Positions 1 to 6,946 of a DNA stretch of 14,257 nucleotides are shown piece by piece. Position 1 is the first letter of the stretch. Each line of letters begins with the position of its first letter. A program made the position numbers and the translations under genes. The notes below the pieces were generated by a model. That model saw only the letters and a program-made list of their open reading frames with translations, did no database searches and had not been told where the DNA came from. Origin of the DNA: Rickettsiales bacterium (GTDB lineage Bacteria; Pseudomonadota; Alphaproteobacteria; Methylaequorales; Methylaequoraceae); contig PAYV01000028.1 in NCBI GenBank assembly GCA_002715305.1, forward strand, positions 1-14,257, read 5' to 3'.

Positions 1-360
1 AAGAATGAAAATTAAAATTAGAGATGTAAGTGCAAAAACTAAGATGTCATTAGGTAATTTCTCTGGAAAAAATTTAGCTGCTTTTTCTACTTTTTTAATA
101 CCTAGAGACTCTAAGTCCTTAAATTCATTAGAAAGATCTATATCCAGAAATTTAGCATATGATTTAATAAAAGCATCAACAGGAGTATAATTTGGAAACT
201 TATGAATTTCACCTTCTTCTATCCAGGATAAATATTGTGAACTTAAATTTAATTTTTTTGAAATAGTATTAATTTTTCTTCTAGAGCTTTTTCTTCCAAT
301 TTGGATTTTTGAACCAATATTTCTATAAATCTCTTTCTCTTTAATGGATTCTGATATCAT
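1..360 (-). CDS. RodZ-like helix-turn-helix membrane protein, N-terminal part (cut by window edge)
   Basis: Reading the minus strand from the ATG at 360-358 gives 120 codons with no stop before the window edge. Residues about 13-75 look like the RodZ-type HTH_25 domain, an XRE-like fold: a stretch like IGSKIQIGRKSSRRKI, then SQYLSWIEEGEIHKFP, then AFIKSYAKFLDID, which matches the family pattern 'YLxAIEEGxFxxLP...FLRSYAxxLGLD'. A basic and amphipathic linker is followed by a hydrophobic segment at about residues 106-120 (ILVFALTSLILIFIL), as expected for the single membrane helix of RodZ, which links the cell-shape protein MreB to the membrane. The periplasmic part lies outside the window. The start codon overlaps the stop of the upstream flavoenzyme gene (ATGA), and a GGGA sequence lies just upstream, so translation is probably coupled. 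RodZ identity is likely; a different HTH_25 membrane protein is possible. Confidence 0.75.
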   Translation of the reverse strand, partial: MISESIKEKEIYRNIGSKIQIGRKSSRRKINTISKKLNLSSQYLSWIEEGEIHKFPNYTPVDAFIKSYAKFLDIDLSNEFKDLESLGIKKVEKAAKFFPEKLPNDILVFALTSLILIFIL

Positions 361-1370
361 AATTTCCCTTTCTCGGTCAAAATTTGTGAATTTGCTTGGG
401 CAACCAATTCACTAAAAATCTCCTTCACACTTTGGATTTTTTTTACCATACTAACGCTCTGCCCTGCCATTAGAGAGCCATTTTCAACGTCACCATCAAT
501 TACCGCATTTTTCAATGAACCTGCCCAAAAATGTTCTATTTTCAATTGAGCTTCCTTCAATGAAATTTTATTTTTATCTAACAAATCAATTATTTTTTTT
601 TGTTCATCAATAAAATCTTTTGTGGCATTATTTTGAATAGCTCTTACAGGAATTATTGGAAATCTATCATCTAACTTAACAGAAACTTGGGCATTTCTAG
701 CCTCCGAATTTATAAAAACTTCTTTAAAATTTCTATGAGCAATTGATTCTTTTGAACAAACAAATCTTGTTCCCATTTGGCAACCAGAGGCTCCTAATTG
801 AAGAAATTTTAAAAAAATCTCACCTCTTGCTATTCCACCAGCTACAAAAATTGGTACCTCTGACACCTGGGGAATAATTTCTTGTACAAGAACATTTATT
901 GAGACTGGGCCAACATGTCCGCCTGCTTCACTACCTTCTAAAACAAGTGCATCAATTCCATAAGCAATCATTTTTTTTGCAATTGATAATGTTGTTGCAA
1001 AACAAACTACTTTAATTTTATTAGACTTCAATACTTCTATTTGACTTTTTTTAGGGAAACCTCCTGCAAAAACAACTAAATCAACATTGTTTTTAATACA
1101 GCAAGAAATTAATTCATTAATATCTGGATGAAGTAAGATTAAATTAACACCAAAAGGTTTTTCGGTTTTTTTTTTTGTTTCTCTTATTTCGTTTTCTAAT
1201 TGATCACCATTCATTGCCCCGCAAGCCAATACACCAAACCCACCAGCATTAGAAATTGCTGAGACAAGATTTCTCTCTGAAAGCCATGTCATTGCCCCAC
1301 CCAAGATTGGATATTGAACTCCTAAAAACTTCGAACCTTTATTGAATAAACTTAATAATTCTGAATTCAT
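357..1370 (-). CDS. FabK / nitronate monooxygenase family flavoprotein
   Basis: A 337-residue FMN-binding TIM-barrel protein. Visible family motifs are YPILGGAMTWLS (20-31), NAGGFGVL (41-48), KPFGVNL (71-77), EGSEAGGHVG (145-154, with the family's active-site His at 152), FVAGGI (175-180) and MGTRFVCSKES (199-209). Two activities share this fold: nitronate monooxygenase, which oxidises toxic alkyl nitronates, and FabK, the flavin enoyl-ACP reductase of fatty-acid synthesis. The C-terminal half recalls streptococcal FabK as I remember it: an 'AH.N.KE' stretch after the TRF motif, 'VRAIQN..TKDF', and 'GSLKNAVIDGDVENGSLMAGQ'. The FabK reading is therefore plausible but not proven. It is the second gene of a lysC-led minus-strand operon, 21 bases after lysC, and its TGA stop overlaps the next ATG. 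Confidence 0.85.
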   Translation of the reverse strand: MNSELLSLFNKGSKFLGVQYPILGGAMTWLSERNLVSAISNAGGFGVLACGAMNGDQLENEIRETKKKTEKPFGVNLILLHPDINELISCCIKNNVDLVVFAGGFPKKSQIEVLKSNKIKVVCFATTLSIAKKMIAYGIDALVLEGSEAGGHVGPVSINVLVQEIIPQVSEVPIFVAGGIARGEIFLKFLQLGASGCQMGTRFVCSKESIAHRNFKEVFINSEARNAQVSVKLDDRFPIIPVRAIQNNATKDFIDEQKKIIDLLDKNKISLKEAQLKIEHFWAGSLKNAVIDGDVENGSLMAGQSVSMVKKIQSVKEIFSELVAQANSQILTEKGKL

Positions 1371-1391
1371 ATTTTCTTTTTAAAAGATTTA

Positions 1392-2603
1392 TTATCTATC
1401 AAGAGAATAAGCTTTATGCAAGGCTTCAAGTGCAGTTTTCTTTTTATGAACTGAAATTAGAACACTAATCTTTATTTCAGAAGTTGAGATAACTTGAATA
1501 TTAATATTTTTTTTCGCAAGAGTTTCAAACATAGTCTGAGCAACTCCAACATTACTCTTCATACCTACTCCAACAATTGAAACTTTACAAATTTTTTTAT
1601 CAAGATGAATATTTTTAAATTTAACACTTGATTTTTTCAATTTTTGGACAGCATTTTCACAATCCTCCAATGGAACAGTGAAAGTAATACTGGCAAATTT
1701 ACCATCATCAGTCACATTCTGAACAATCATATCTACATTAATTTTAGCATTTGCTAAAAAACTAAATATTTTGGCAGCAATACCAGGTTTGTCTGGGATA
1801 CCTTTAAGAGTGATCTTTGCGTCACTTTCTGAAGAAGCTATACCTGTAACAACTTCTTCTTCTAATTTTTGTTCTTCTTTAACCACAAAAGTACCTTGTT
1901 TTTTTTTAAAAGAACTTCTCACATGAACTGTAATACCATATTTCATTGCTAATTCAACTGATCTTGGATGAAGAACTTTTGAACCTAGTGAGGCCATTTC
2001 TAAAATTTCTTCGTAAGTAATAAATGATATTTTTTTTGCTTTCTTAACAATTTTTGGATCTGCTGTATAAATTCCTTCAACATCTGTATATATTTGACAT
2101 TCATTTAAACCCATTGAAACTGCAATGGCAACTGCGCTCGTATCAGATCCACCCCTTCCCAGAGTAGTAATATAATTACTATCATCAACTCCTTGAAAAC
2201 CTGCGAGAATTAAAACATCAAAAATTCTTAATTGACTTTTTAGAAAATCAGAATTAACGGATACAATTCTTGCTCTACTAAAATTAGAGTCAGTCTTAAT
2301 TGGTATTTGCCAACCAAGGATTGACCTAGCTTTGATTTTTTTTTTTTTTAAAAAACTGCTGACGATAGAGGATGAATATTGTTCGCCAACTGAAATTATT
2401 GAATCATATTCTGGGGTTTGAACATTTTGACTGACTAAATTAAACTCAGAAACTAATTTATTTGTTACGCCACTCATTGCAGAAACTACAACTATTATTT
2501 TTTTTTTTGATTTTACTAATTTTTTAATTAAATCAGCTATTCTGTCAATTCTTTTGTGATCAGCGAGAGAAGTTCCACCAAATTTTAATACAGAGATTGA
2601 CAT
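1392..2603 (-). CDS. lysC: aspartate kinase
   Basis: Phosphorylates L-aspartate, the first step toward lysine, threonine, methionine and diaminopimelate. The 403-residue protein has the amino-acid kinase domain with KFGGTS at 7-12, TLGRGGSDTSAVAIA at about 147-161 and the TDVEGIYTADP nucleotide-binding segment at 173-183. Two C-terminal ACT domains follow (about 263-330 and 340-400; the second includes VGMKSNVGVAQTMFETL), the usual site of feedback inhibition by lysine or threonine. Length and layout are those of a monofunctional aspartokinase. An AAAGGA ribosome site lies 7 bases before the ATG. The gene carries a 14-T run (2336-2349, read as four lysines) yet stays in frame. It is divergent from ubiG and leads an operon with the flavoprotein and the RodZ-like gene. 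Confidence 0.96.
   Translation of the reverse strand: MSISVLKFGGTSLADHKRIDRIADLIKKLVKSKKKIIVVVSAMSGVTNKLVSEFNLVSQNVQTPEYDSIISVGEQYSSSIVSSFLKKKKIKARSILGWQIPIKTDSNFSRARIVSVNSDFLKSQLRIFDVLILAGFQGVDDSNYITTLGRGGSDTSAVAIAVSMGLNECQIYTDVEGIYTADPKIVKKAKKISFITYEEILEMASLGSKVLHPRSVELAMKYGITVHVRSSFKKKQGTFVVKEEQKLEEEVVTGIASSESDAKITLKGIPDKPGIAAKIFSFLANAKINVDMIVQNVTDDGKFASITFTVPLEDCENAVQKLKKSSVKFKNIHLDKKICKVSIVGVGMKSNVGVAQTMFETLAKKNINIQVISTSEIKISVLISVHKKKTALEALHKAYSLDR
2336..2349. repeat. 14-base T homopolymer inside lysC
   Basis: Uninterrupted run of 14 T on the plus strand (poly-A in the lysC message), encoding four lysines near residues 86-89. The reading frame is intact across it, which makes it a useful comparison with the frame break at the 13-A run in ubiG. 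Confidence 0.95.
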
Positions 2604-2610
2604 ATTTTTT

Positions 2611-2649
2611 CCTTTGATTTAATTAAAATAAAATATAATAGAATATCAA
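2611..2649 (-). promoter_or_regulatory. candidate lysC promoter and ribosome site
   Basis: On the minus strand TTGATA (2649-2644) and TTTAAT (2627-2622) are separated by 16 bases; each matches the sigma-70 consensus hexamer at five of six positions. A Shine-Dalgarno-like CAAAGG (2616-2611) follows, 7 bases before the ATG at 2603. The background is very AT-rich, so chance matches are common. Confidence 0.45.
2634..2639 (+). promoter_or_regulatory. candidate -10 box for ubiG
   Basis: A perfect TATAAT lies 19 bases before the ubiG ATG on the plus strand. No good -35 hexamer is seen at 16-18 bases; TTGATT at 2614-2619 is only 14 bases away. It sits in the 55-base divergent spacer shared with the lysC promoter. 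Confidence 0.35.
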
Positions 2650-2658
2650 GATATTAAA

Positions 2659-3358
2659 ATGAAAAACAAAAAAATTGATATATTTGATGAGCTTTCAAAT
2701 CAGTGGTGGGATTTAAATGGAGCATTCAAAGCACTTCACTCTTACAATTTTGTTAGGATTAATTATATAAAAAATATAATTAATTCGAGTTTTAATAAAT
2801 CTTATAAATTTTTAAATGTTTTAGATTTTGGTTGCGGTGGTGGAATTCTTTGTGAACCACTTTCAAGACTTGGGTTTAATGTTTCAGGTATCGATAGTAA
2901 TGACAAAGCTATAGACGTTGCAATTACTCATGCAAAAAAAAAAAAATTTAAAAATCAATTATATTAAATCAAGTTTTGGAAAACAAAAATTTAAGGAAAA
3001 ATTTGACGTTATTACATGTATGGAAGTCATAGAACATGAAGAAAATCTAGAAAATTTTATTTTTAACTTAAAAAAAAACCTCAAGCCTGGAGGAGTATTA
3101 ATTGGATCTACAATTAATAAATCTTTGAGCTCTTATATGTTTGCGAAATTCTTAGCAGAATATGTTCTTAAAATTGTTCCCATAGGAACACATCAATGGA
3201 GAATGTTTATTAAAGCTAATTATTTAAAAAAAAAATTATTTTCACAAGGTTTTTCAAAAATAGATTTTCAAGGTGTAATCTACAACCCCCTAATAAATAA
3301 GTGGAAATTAATTAACAGCTGCAAAATAAACTATATGTTTGTTGCTTTTCTAGAATAA
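2659..3358 (+). CDS. ubiG: ubiquinone biosynthesis O-methyltransferase, frame broken at a 13-A tract
   Basis: UbiG catalyses both SAM-dependent O-methylations of ubiquinone synthesis. The first frame gives FLNVLDFGCGGGILCE (51-66, SAM motif I) and GFNVSGIDSN (72-81), then runs into TAA at 2965-2967. The family's second half continues in the next forward frame: FDVITCMEVIEHEEN, LKKNLKPGGVLIGSTIN, LAEYVLKIVPIGTHQWRMFIK and GVIYNPLINKWKL, ending at 3358. Joining the frames within the A13 run (2934-2946), as if one A were absent, gives one UbiG of about 232 residues, close to normal length. The second frame's own ATG at 2918 lies upstream of the tract within the first frame and would give a protein without motif I. 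Both halves are well conserved, so a sequencing or assembly error, or slippage that restores the frame, is more likely than decay. The gene is divergent from lysC. Confidence 0.88.
2934..2946. repeat. 13-base A homopolymer at the ubiG frame break
   Basis: Thirteen uninterrupted A bases, between the codons for ITH and the second-frame NLKINYIK. Removing one A, or adding two, rejoins the UbiG frame. Long A tracts are sites of both sequencing indels and RNA-polymerase slippage. Confidence 0.95.
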
Positions 3359-3386
3359 AGTATTCATTTATATGTTAAAAAAAAAA
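3359..3386. other. convergent spacer between ubiG and nit
   Basis: The 28 bases between two converging stop codons end in a 10-A run (3377-3386), which would give a U-tract in a minus-strand reading but lies immediately after the nit stop. No G+C stem is visible, so there is no supported intrinsic terminator. Confidence 0.5.
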
Positions 3387-4193
3387 TTAAGATTGAGTTG
3401 TAGAAGGAATTTTCATTCTTACTTCAGAAACTAAATTTACATCAATTTTTTCTGATATAACTGAATTCTCTCTATTTGCTTCTTTTAAAATATCCCCCCA
3501 CGGATTAACAATCATGGAATGACCAAATGTTCTTCTTCCATTTTTGTGATGTCCAAGCTGAGCTGGAGCAAAAATAAAACAACCATTTTCAATTGCCCTT
3601 GCTCTTATTAAAGAATGCCAATGTGCTTCTCCGGTTGTATGGGTAAATGCAGCAGGTATAGAAATAAAATCTGCTCCTTTCAATGCAAGTTTTTTATATA
3701 AGTTTGGAAACCTAATATCATAGCAAATACTCATACCAAGCTTGCCCCATGGTAAATTAGCTATCTTAAGTTTTTTTCCAGCATTATAAATTTGTGATTC
3801 TAAATACTTTTCCTTTCTACTGAGAACAACATCAAATAAATTTATTTTATCATAAAATGAAATTATTCTTCCTGAAGAAGAAATCAATAATGACCTATTT
3901 AAAAATTTATTATTCTTACTTCTTACAGGAAGTGACCCAATTAAAATAAATGTTTTATTTTTATACGCTTGATCAGATATAAATTTTAAAAATTTTGCAT
4001 TCCATTGATTTAAATAATTATCTATTTGATTTCTAGAATCTGAAAATATCGCAACACATTCTGGCAAGCAAACCAAGTCAATTGATTGATTTTTTATCTT
4101 TGAAAACATTTTTGACAGCAAATTAATATTATCCTCGGGTAAATTGGAACTTTTTGTTTGAAAACAAGCTACTTTGAATGATTTATTTTTCAT
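3387..4193 (-). CDS. carbon-nitrogen hydrolase, Nit1/Nit2 type
   Basis: A 268-residue nitrilase-superfamily amidase. The catalytic triad is visible: Glu45 in LVCLPECVA, Lys116 in FYDKINLFDV and Cys157 in GMSICYDIRFP. The LFDV and CYDIRFPNLY contexts, and the later PAAFTHTTGEAHWHSLIRARAIEN and GHSMIVNPWGDIL segments, place it in the Nit1/Nit2 branch. That branch includes deaminated-glutathione amidase (metabolite repair) and omega-amidase; the substrate cannot be fixed from sequence. It is probably cytosolic, as no signal peptide is seen. Its start overlaps the end of grxC by 11 bases, so the two are co-transcribed. Pairing with glutaredoxin 3 is a recurring alphaproteobacterial arrangement and fits a glutathione-related role (inference). 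Confidence 0.88.
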   Translation of the reverse strand: MKNKSFKVACFQTKSSNLPEDNINLLSKMFSKIKNQSIDLVCLPECVAIFSDSRNQIDNYLNQWNAKFLKFISDQAYKNKTFILIGSLPVRSKNNKFLNRSLLISSSGRIISFYDKINLFDVVLSRKEKYLESQIYNAGKKLKIANLPWGKLGMSICYDIRFPNLYKKLALKGADFISIPAAFTHTTGEAHWHSLIRARAIENGCFIFAPAQLGHHKNGRRTFGHSMIVNPWGDILKEANRENSVISEKIDVNLVSEVRMKIPSTTQS

Positions 4194-4443
4194 AAATAAA
4201 ATCTTTTAAGTTTACATCCTCAGAGAATCTACATAGATCATCGTACCCTCCAATATGTAAATCATCAAAAAAAATTTGTGGCACAGTTTGGCGTCCTGAT
4301 GCTAATTTAATCATTTCATTTTTAAGATCTAAATTATTGTCTATATTTTTTTCTTCAAATTTTAGATTATACTGTTTAAAAAGTTTTTTAGCAGCTATAC
4401 AATAAGGACAAATTTCTGAGGAATAAATTAAAATCTTTTTCAT
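4183..4443 (-). CDS. grxC: glutaredoxin 3 (class I)
   Basis: Small thiol-disulfide oxidoreductase that uses glutathione to reduce disulfides and mixed disulfides. From the ATG at 4443 it has 86 residues: MKKILIYSSEICPYC with the dithiol active site CPYC at 12-15, the cis-proline TVP at 53-55 and the glutathione-binding GG-YDDL at 65-70. Length and order match class I glutaredoxins. A longer in-frame start exists at 4458 (TTG, adding MRHLE), but the ATG gives the usual beta-strand start, so it is preferred. The gene overlaps the downstream nit by 11 bases. Its start is only 6 bases from the divergent methyltransferase ATG at 4450. Confidence 0.93.
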   Translation of the reverse strand: MKKILIYSSEICPYCIAAKKLFKQYNLKFEEKNIDNNLDLKNEMIKLASGRQTVPQIFFDDLHIGGYDDLCRFSEDVNLKDFIYEK

Positions 4444-4449
4444 TTCTAA

Positions 4450-5271
4450 ATGTCGCAAATAATGTTTGATACAAAATCTTTAATTAAATGTAAAGATAAA
4501 GCATCCAAAGCTTGGGATAAACATAATTTTATTTTTATAAAATTTGCTGAGGTTTTCTTTGAAAAACTTAAAGAAACAAACCTCACATTTAGAAACGTAT
4601 TATTAATTTCATCTGACTTTAATGAAACATATAGAAAATTATTAAATTTGAATTTTCAATCTCTAACTTATCTCTCACAATATAAAAGTCTTTTAGATAA
4701 AATTTATATTTCAAAAAAAAATATATTTAAAAAATTTATATATCTCGAGAACTTAGAAAGAATGAAAGGTAATAAGAAATTCGATCTAATAATATGTAGT
4801 TTTAATTTTCATAATATTAATGAAAAATTAAATTACTCAAAAAACCTGAATAAATTACTTTCAGATGATGGGGTTCTTTTTTGTAATTTTTTTGGTGAAA
4901 ATTCACTATTCGAACTTAGAAAGTCTTTAATAAAAGCAGATGAAAAGATTTTTAAAGGAGTTTTTTCAAGAATGCCACCAACTATAAAAATGATGGATGC
5001 AAGTAATATTTTTTCAAGCGCTGGATTTAGCGAAATAGTTTCCGAGACTATAAATTACGATATTTATTATAGAAATGTTCAAGAAATACTAGAAGATATT
5101 AGTGGTATTGGTGAAAATTCATGTTTGAAATATAGAAAAAAATCACTTTTTAGTAGAAATTATCTTAAAACTTTAAATACCATCTACTCAGATGAATTTA
5201 CCAACAAAGATAACCTTTTAAAAGCATCATGTAATATTATTTCAATGACAATGTGGAAAAAAAATCAATAG
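4450..5271 (+). CDS. NDUFAF5/BioC-like methyltransferase-fold protein with a lost SAM glycine motif
   Basis: 273 residues. The second half fits the alphaproteobacterial NDUFAF5-like branch of the methyltransferase-11 family: FDLIICSFNFHNIN (111-124), LLSDDGVLFCNFFGENSLFELRKSL (136-160), a Ser-Arg-Met-Pro-Pro segment, an AGFSE segment, and a C-terminal DISGIGENSCL region. The mitochondrial relative NDUFAF5 hydroxylates an arginine of the NDUFS7 subunit during complex I assembly; other family members are methyltransferases. Where motif I (glycine-rich, like DLGCG) is expected, this protein reads NVLLISSDFNETY (49-61) with no glycine, so normal SAM binding is doubtful. The ATG at 4450 is chosen because family members place a Phe-Asp pair a few residues after the start (FD here at 6-7); the ATG at 4462 is possible. 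Its end overlaps mutT by 7 bases, tail to tail. Confidence 0.75.
   Translation: MSQIMFDTKSLIKCKDKASKAWDKHNFIFIKFAEVFFEKLKETNLTFRNVLLISSDFNETYRKLLNLNFQSLTYLSQYKSLLDKIYISKKNIFKKFIYLENLERMKGNKKFDLIICSFNFHNINEKLNYSKNLNKLLSDDGVLFCNFFGENSLFELRKSLIKADEKIFKGVFSRMPPTIKMMDASNIFSSAGFSEIVSETINYDIYYRNVQEILEDISGIGENSCLKYRKKSLFSRNYLKTLNTIYSDEFTNKDNLLKASCNIISMTMWKKNQ
4466..4494 (-). promoter_or_regulatory. candidate grxC-nit promoter inside the divergent gene
   Basis: On the minus strand TTTACA (4494-4489) and TATCAA (4471-4466) are separated by 17 bases, with five and four of six consensus matches. It would start RNA about 15 bases before the grxC ATG. It lies within the first codons of the divergent methyltransferase, the only place available since the starts are 6 bases apart. 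AT-rich background makes this weak. Confidence 0.3.
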
Positions 5272-5657
5272 GAAGAAATCAGTTTTGAAATTATTTTAGA
5301 ATTTGATTTTAAAATTTTATAATTTTTAAAATTTTTCTTTTTTACCCACACAAAATTTTGGCTTTCCATTGGCTTGATTTTGCCAATCCAATCAAAACAT
5401 AAAAAAAAATTTAAATTGCAAAAGTTTTTCCCCCTTCTAACTTTGTAAGAATTAAAGAAGATTACTTTGTTTAAATTTATTTTTAAAGCCAATTCCTCAT
5501 AAATTTCTCTATATAATGCCTCAATCAAATACTCATTTTTTTCAACCTTCCCCCCAGGGAATTCCCAATAACCATGGTAGCTTTTAGGGTAAGGTCTTGA
5601 AGTAATAAGAAAAAAGTCTCTTTTTTTTAAAATTCCTATAGCAATATCTAAATACAT
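5265..5657 (-). CDS. mutT: MutT-like Nudix hydrolase (8-oxo-dGTP diphosphatase)
   Basis: A 130-residue Nudix protein. The Nudix box is complete in its metal-binding part: GGKVEKNE then REIYEEL (residues 35-56), with Arg50, Glu51, Glu54 and Glu55. The last conserved glycine of the box is alanine (Ala57), a tolerated but noticeable change. The preceding WEFPGGK and RPYPKSYHGY match MutT, which clears 8-oxo-dGTP from the nucleotide pool to prevent A:T to C:G mutation. Length equals that of E. coli MutT. The start overlaps the argJ stop by one base (TAATG), so translation is probably coupled to argJ. The argJ-mutT order is common in alphaproteobacteria. The end overlaps the converging methyltransferase by 7 bases. 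Confidence 0.88.
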   Translation of the reverse strand: MYLDIAIGILKKRDFFLITSRPYPKSYHGYWEFPGGKVEKNEYLIEALYREIYEELALKINLNKVIFFNSYKVRRGKNFCNLNFFLCFDWIGKIKPMESQNFVWVKKKNFKNYKILKSNSKIISKLISSY

Positions 5658-6886
5658 TATGTTAGATAATCAGTATTAATTTTTATATATTCCTTTGTAA
5701 GATCACATGTCCAAATCTTCGCCTGACCATTAGAGACCCCTAAATCAACAATAAGATCAATATTATCAGTTTTAATATATTTGTTTATATGGTTCCTATT
5801 TTTGCTTATGTATTCTCCATTCTTTATAATAAAATACTTTCCAAATTTTATAGAGACTTTTTCTTGGTTGATTTTAACATTAGCCTTTCCAATGGCCATA
5901 ATAATTCTTCCCCAATTTAACTCAGAGCCTGACAAAGAGGTTTTAAATAAAGGAGAGTTACCGATAGAAAATGCAACCTTTTTTGCATTATCATTATTTT
6001 TTGCACCTAACACATGAATGGAAATAAATTTAGATGCACCCTCACCATCTTTAACTATCAATAGTGATAACTTTTGACTTATATCTTCGAGAGATAAAAA
6101 AAATTCATCCCTGACCTTTTTGGTTACAACTCTCTTTTTAGAAATTTCATTTCTTACGGAGACAATCAGTACCATATCACTTGTAGATGTATCTCCATCT
6201 ACTGTTATTGAATTAAATGTATTATCAATAATGCCTGAAATTTTTTTTTTAAATAAATTTTCTTTTATTTCAAAATCAGTAAAAATAAATGCTAACATAG
6301 TTGCCATATTTGGAGAAATCATTCCAGAACCTTTAGCTATACCATTTAATGTAAAATAGTTTCCTTTATTAGATTTTAGGGATACAATTTTGGAGTATGT
6401 ATCAGTTGTTCTAATAGCATCTGCAGCATTTTGCCAAGATTGTTGATCATTTTTTAATTTTTTTATTAAAAACGGGATCTTATTTAAAATTTTTTTGTAA
6501 TCTAATTTTTCACCAATTACTCCTGTAGATGCTATATAGATTTGCTCTTTGGGGACTCTTAACTCTTTGGCTAAATTTTCAACAATTTCCTTAACAGATA
6601 TTTTACCATGTTTACCAGTAAAGACATTTGCATTACCAGAATTAATTAATATTGCTGAAACTTTTGAGTATTTTGAGATTGATTTGTTCCAAATAACTGG
6701 AGCACCTGGTGTTTTTGAATTAGTAAAGAATGAAATAATATTACTTGGAAAATCAAATTTTATTAAAACTAAATCTGCTTTATTATTTTTTTTTAAACCA
6801 CAATTTGTTGAAGAAACACTTACACCAATTATTTCAGAAAATTTATGATTTTTTTTTGGAGCAAATGGAGAGATTTTTAGAGACAT
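5657..6886 (-). CDS. argJ: bifunctional glutamate N-acetyltransferase / amino-acid acetyltransferase
   Basis: ArgJ transfers the acetyl group from N-acetylornithine to glutamate, recycling it in arginine synthesis; many ArgJ proteins also use acetyl-CoA. The 409-residue protein shows INSGNANVFTG (81-91), ASTGVIGE (119-126), NGIAKGSGMISPNMATMLAF (181-200) with the autocleavage site Ala195-Thr196 (Thr196 is the nucleophile of the beta subunit), and ITVDGDTSTSD further on. It ends in the typical WTCDLT...YIKIN pattern. Length is normal. It is divergent from secA across a 60-base spacer and leads the argJ-mutT pair. No strong Shine-Dalgarno precedes the ATG. Whether it is mono- or bifunctional cannot be told from sequence. 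Confidence 0.96.
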   Translation of the reverse strand: MSLKISPFAPKKNHKFSEIIGVSVSSTNCGLKKNNKADLVLIKFDFPSNIISFFTNSKTPGAPVIWNKSISKYSKVSAILINSGNANVFTGKHGKISVKEIVENLAKELRVPKEQIYIASTGVIGEKLDYKKILNKIPFLIKKLKNDQQSWQNAADAIRTTDTYSKIVSLKSNKGNYFTLNGIAKGSGMISPNMATMLAFIFTDFEIKENLFKKKISGIIDNTFNSITVDGDTSTSDMVLIVSVRNEISKKRVVTKKVRDEFFLSLEDISQKLSLLIVKDGEGASKFISIHVLGAKNNDNAKKVAFSIGNSPLFKTSLSGSELNWGRIIMAIGKANVKINQEKVSIKFGKYFIIKNGEYISKNRNHINKYIKTDNIDLIVDLGVSNGQAKIWTCDLTKEYIKINTDYLT

Positions 6887-6946
6887 TTTAGATTTTTTTA
6901 TTTTAATTACATTTTTAACTATTAATTTATTATAAATATATAAAAA
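6887..6946. promoter_or_regulatory. divergent argJ/secA spacer with overlapping -10-like boxes
   Basis: Sixty bases, almost pure A/T. On the plus strand TATAAA at 6931-6936 could be a secA -10 box; on the minus strand TATAAT at 6934-6929 could serve argJ. No convincing -35 hexamer is seen on either strand. Neither gene has a clear Shine-Dalgarno sequence: both ATGs follow A-rich leaders. Confidence 0.3.

Noticed and set aside
5..190. Plus-strand 61-residue ORF at the left edge
   Set aside because: It lies opposite a well-supported HTH/RodZ-like coding frame on the minus strand and has no recognisable features.
2336..2349. Possible frameshift in lysC at the 14-T run
   Set aside because: The kinase frame reads through with conserved sequence on both sides, so the run is a true lysine stretch here.
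2918..3358. Second part of ubiG as an independent gene starting at the ATG 2918
   Set aside because: The start lies inside the first frame, lacks motif I, and the joined product is a normal UbiG, so it is one interrupted gene.
5781..6848. Three plus-strand ORFs opposite argJ
   Set aside because: They are antisense shadows of argJ, T-rich and without family features; argJ coding is continuous and conserved.
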